5,923 bases of DNA from Leptolyngbya sp. SIO4C1 (GTDB taxonomy: Bacteria; Cyanobacteriota; Cyanobacteriia; Phormidesmidales; Phormidesmidaceae). The notes below the pieces were generated by a model. The model was not told the origin of the DNA. It searched no databases and saw nothing but the letters and a program-made list of their open reading frames with translations. Where the stretch lies: contig JAAHIA010000315.1 in the NCBI GenBank assembly GCA_010671975.1, positions 1 through 5,923 on the forward strand, in the 5' to 3' direction. A program made the position numbers and the translations under genes. Within the stretch, counting starts at the first letter, position 1, and each line of letters opens with the position of its first letter. Shown here piece after piece: positions 5,852-5,923 of the stretch.

Positions 5852-5923
5852 GTTGCAGCACGCTCGGGCCGATCGGTTGGAGCCGCTGCTTCGTGACCTC
5901 TTAACCACGCGGCTGCGCGAGCA
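5796..5923 (+). CDS. Partial foreign-looking reading frame, possible secretin N-domain fragment
   Basis: From about 5796 a frame different from that of the ABC gene is open to the right edge (42 codons). It encodes a plausible protein segment, including VKLYKLQHARADRLEPLL (residues 15-32 counted from GTG 5796) followed by RDLLTTRLRE. The pattern of a short strand, L-x-H-A-x-A and then L-x-x-L-L-x-x-L-L resembles the N1/N2-type repeats of secretins (GspD/PilQ; Secretin_N), and such sequences are common in planctomycetes and some proteobacteria. The true start is unknown: GTG 5796 sits at the seam and may not be a start. G+C at the beginning of this block is over 80%, higher than in the operon. 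It probably belongs to a different locus or organism. The family call is an inference from a short stretch. Confidence 0.45.
   Translation, partial: MADLDGAPARAESSVKLYKLQHARADRLEPLLRDLLTTRLRE

Noticed and set aside
5711..5908. Minus-strand open frame crossing the join near 5796
   Set aside because: It is antisense to the conserved permease segment and spans the apparent seam, so it is a composition shadow.
5796..5923. A simple one-base frameshift in the second ABC gene as the cause of the early stop
   Set aside because: The other forward frame after the seam reads as KLYKLQHARADRLEPLL-type sequence and not as the expected continuation of the ABC permease, so correcting the frame would not restore the gene.

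Overview
The window looks like a cyanobacterial chromosome fragment. The octamer GCGATCGC (HIP1, a hallmark of many cyanobacterial genomes) occurs six times between 1009 and 4750. The genes are G+C-rich and match a gene set known mainly from cyanobacteria. A fairly G+C-rich, probably filamentous lineage (Leptolyngbya-like) is a guess; the HIP1 evidence supports only the phylum.

Layout. Positions 1-77 may hold the last codons of a gene that enters from the left, with a tail that looks like a tyrosine recombinase. Positions 78-420 are AT-rich and noncoding, with one weak imperfect hairpin and no convincing promoter. From 421 to about 5797 there is a tight plus-strand operon of four genes whose junctions are a 4-base overlap, a 4-base gap and a 4-base gap: (i) a protein with two cyclic-nucleotide-binding-like modules, (ii) a short HlyD/membrane-fusion-like protein, (iii) a C39 peptidase/ABC transporter, and (iv) a second ABC transporter, cut short.

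Together these are the export module of the NHLM/NHLP class (nitrile hydratase leader/Nif11 leader peptide natural products). Gene iii should cut the leader at its double-glycine-type site and pump the core peptide. Gene iv would be its partner ABC subunit and gene ii the periplasmic adaptor. Gene i is the cyanobacterial 'bacteriocin-type transport-associated' protein of unknown role. No precursor peptide and no modification enzyme is in the window, so the cargo is unknown.

The main oddities are these. The reading frame of the second ABC protein is lost abruptly near 5795-5800, and the last ~125 bases encode a different, secretin-like sequence in another frame, with over 80% G+C at the seam; a chimeric join or contig-edge artefact is the likeliest cause. 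The HlyD-like protein has only 194 residues and lacks the region that would hold the lipoyl domain and coiled-coil hairpin. The second ABC protein appears to carry a degenerate C39-like domain with no catalytic cysteine. The two cyclic-nucleotide modules lack the usual phosphate-binding arginine.
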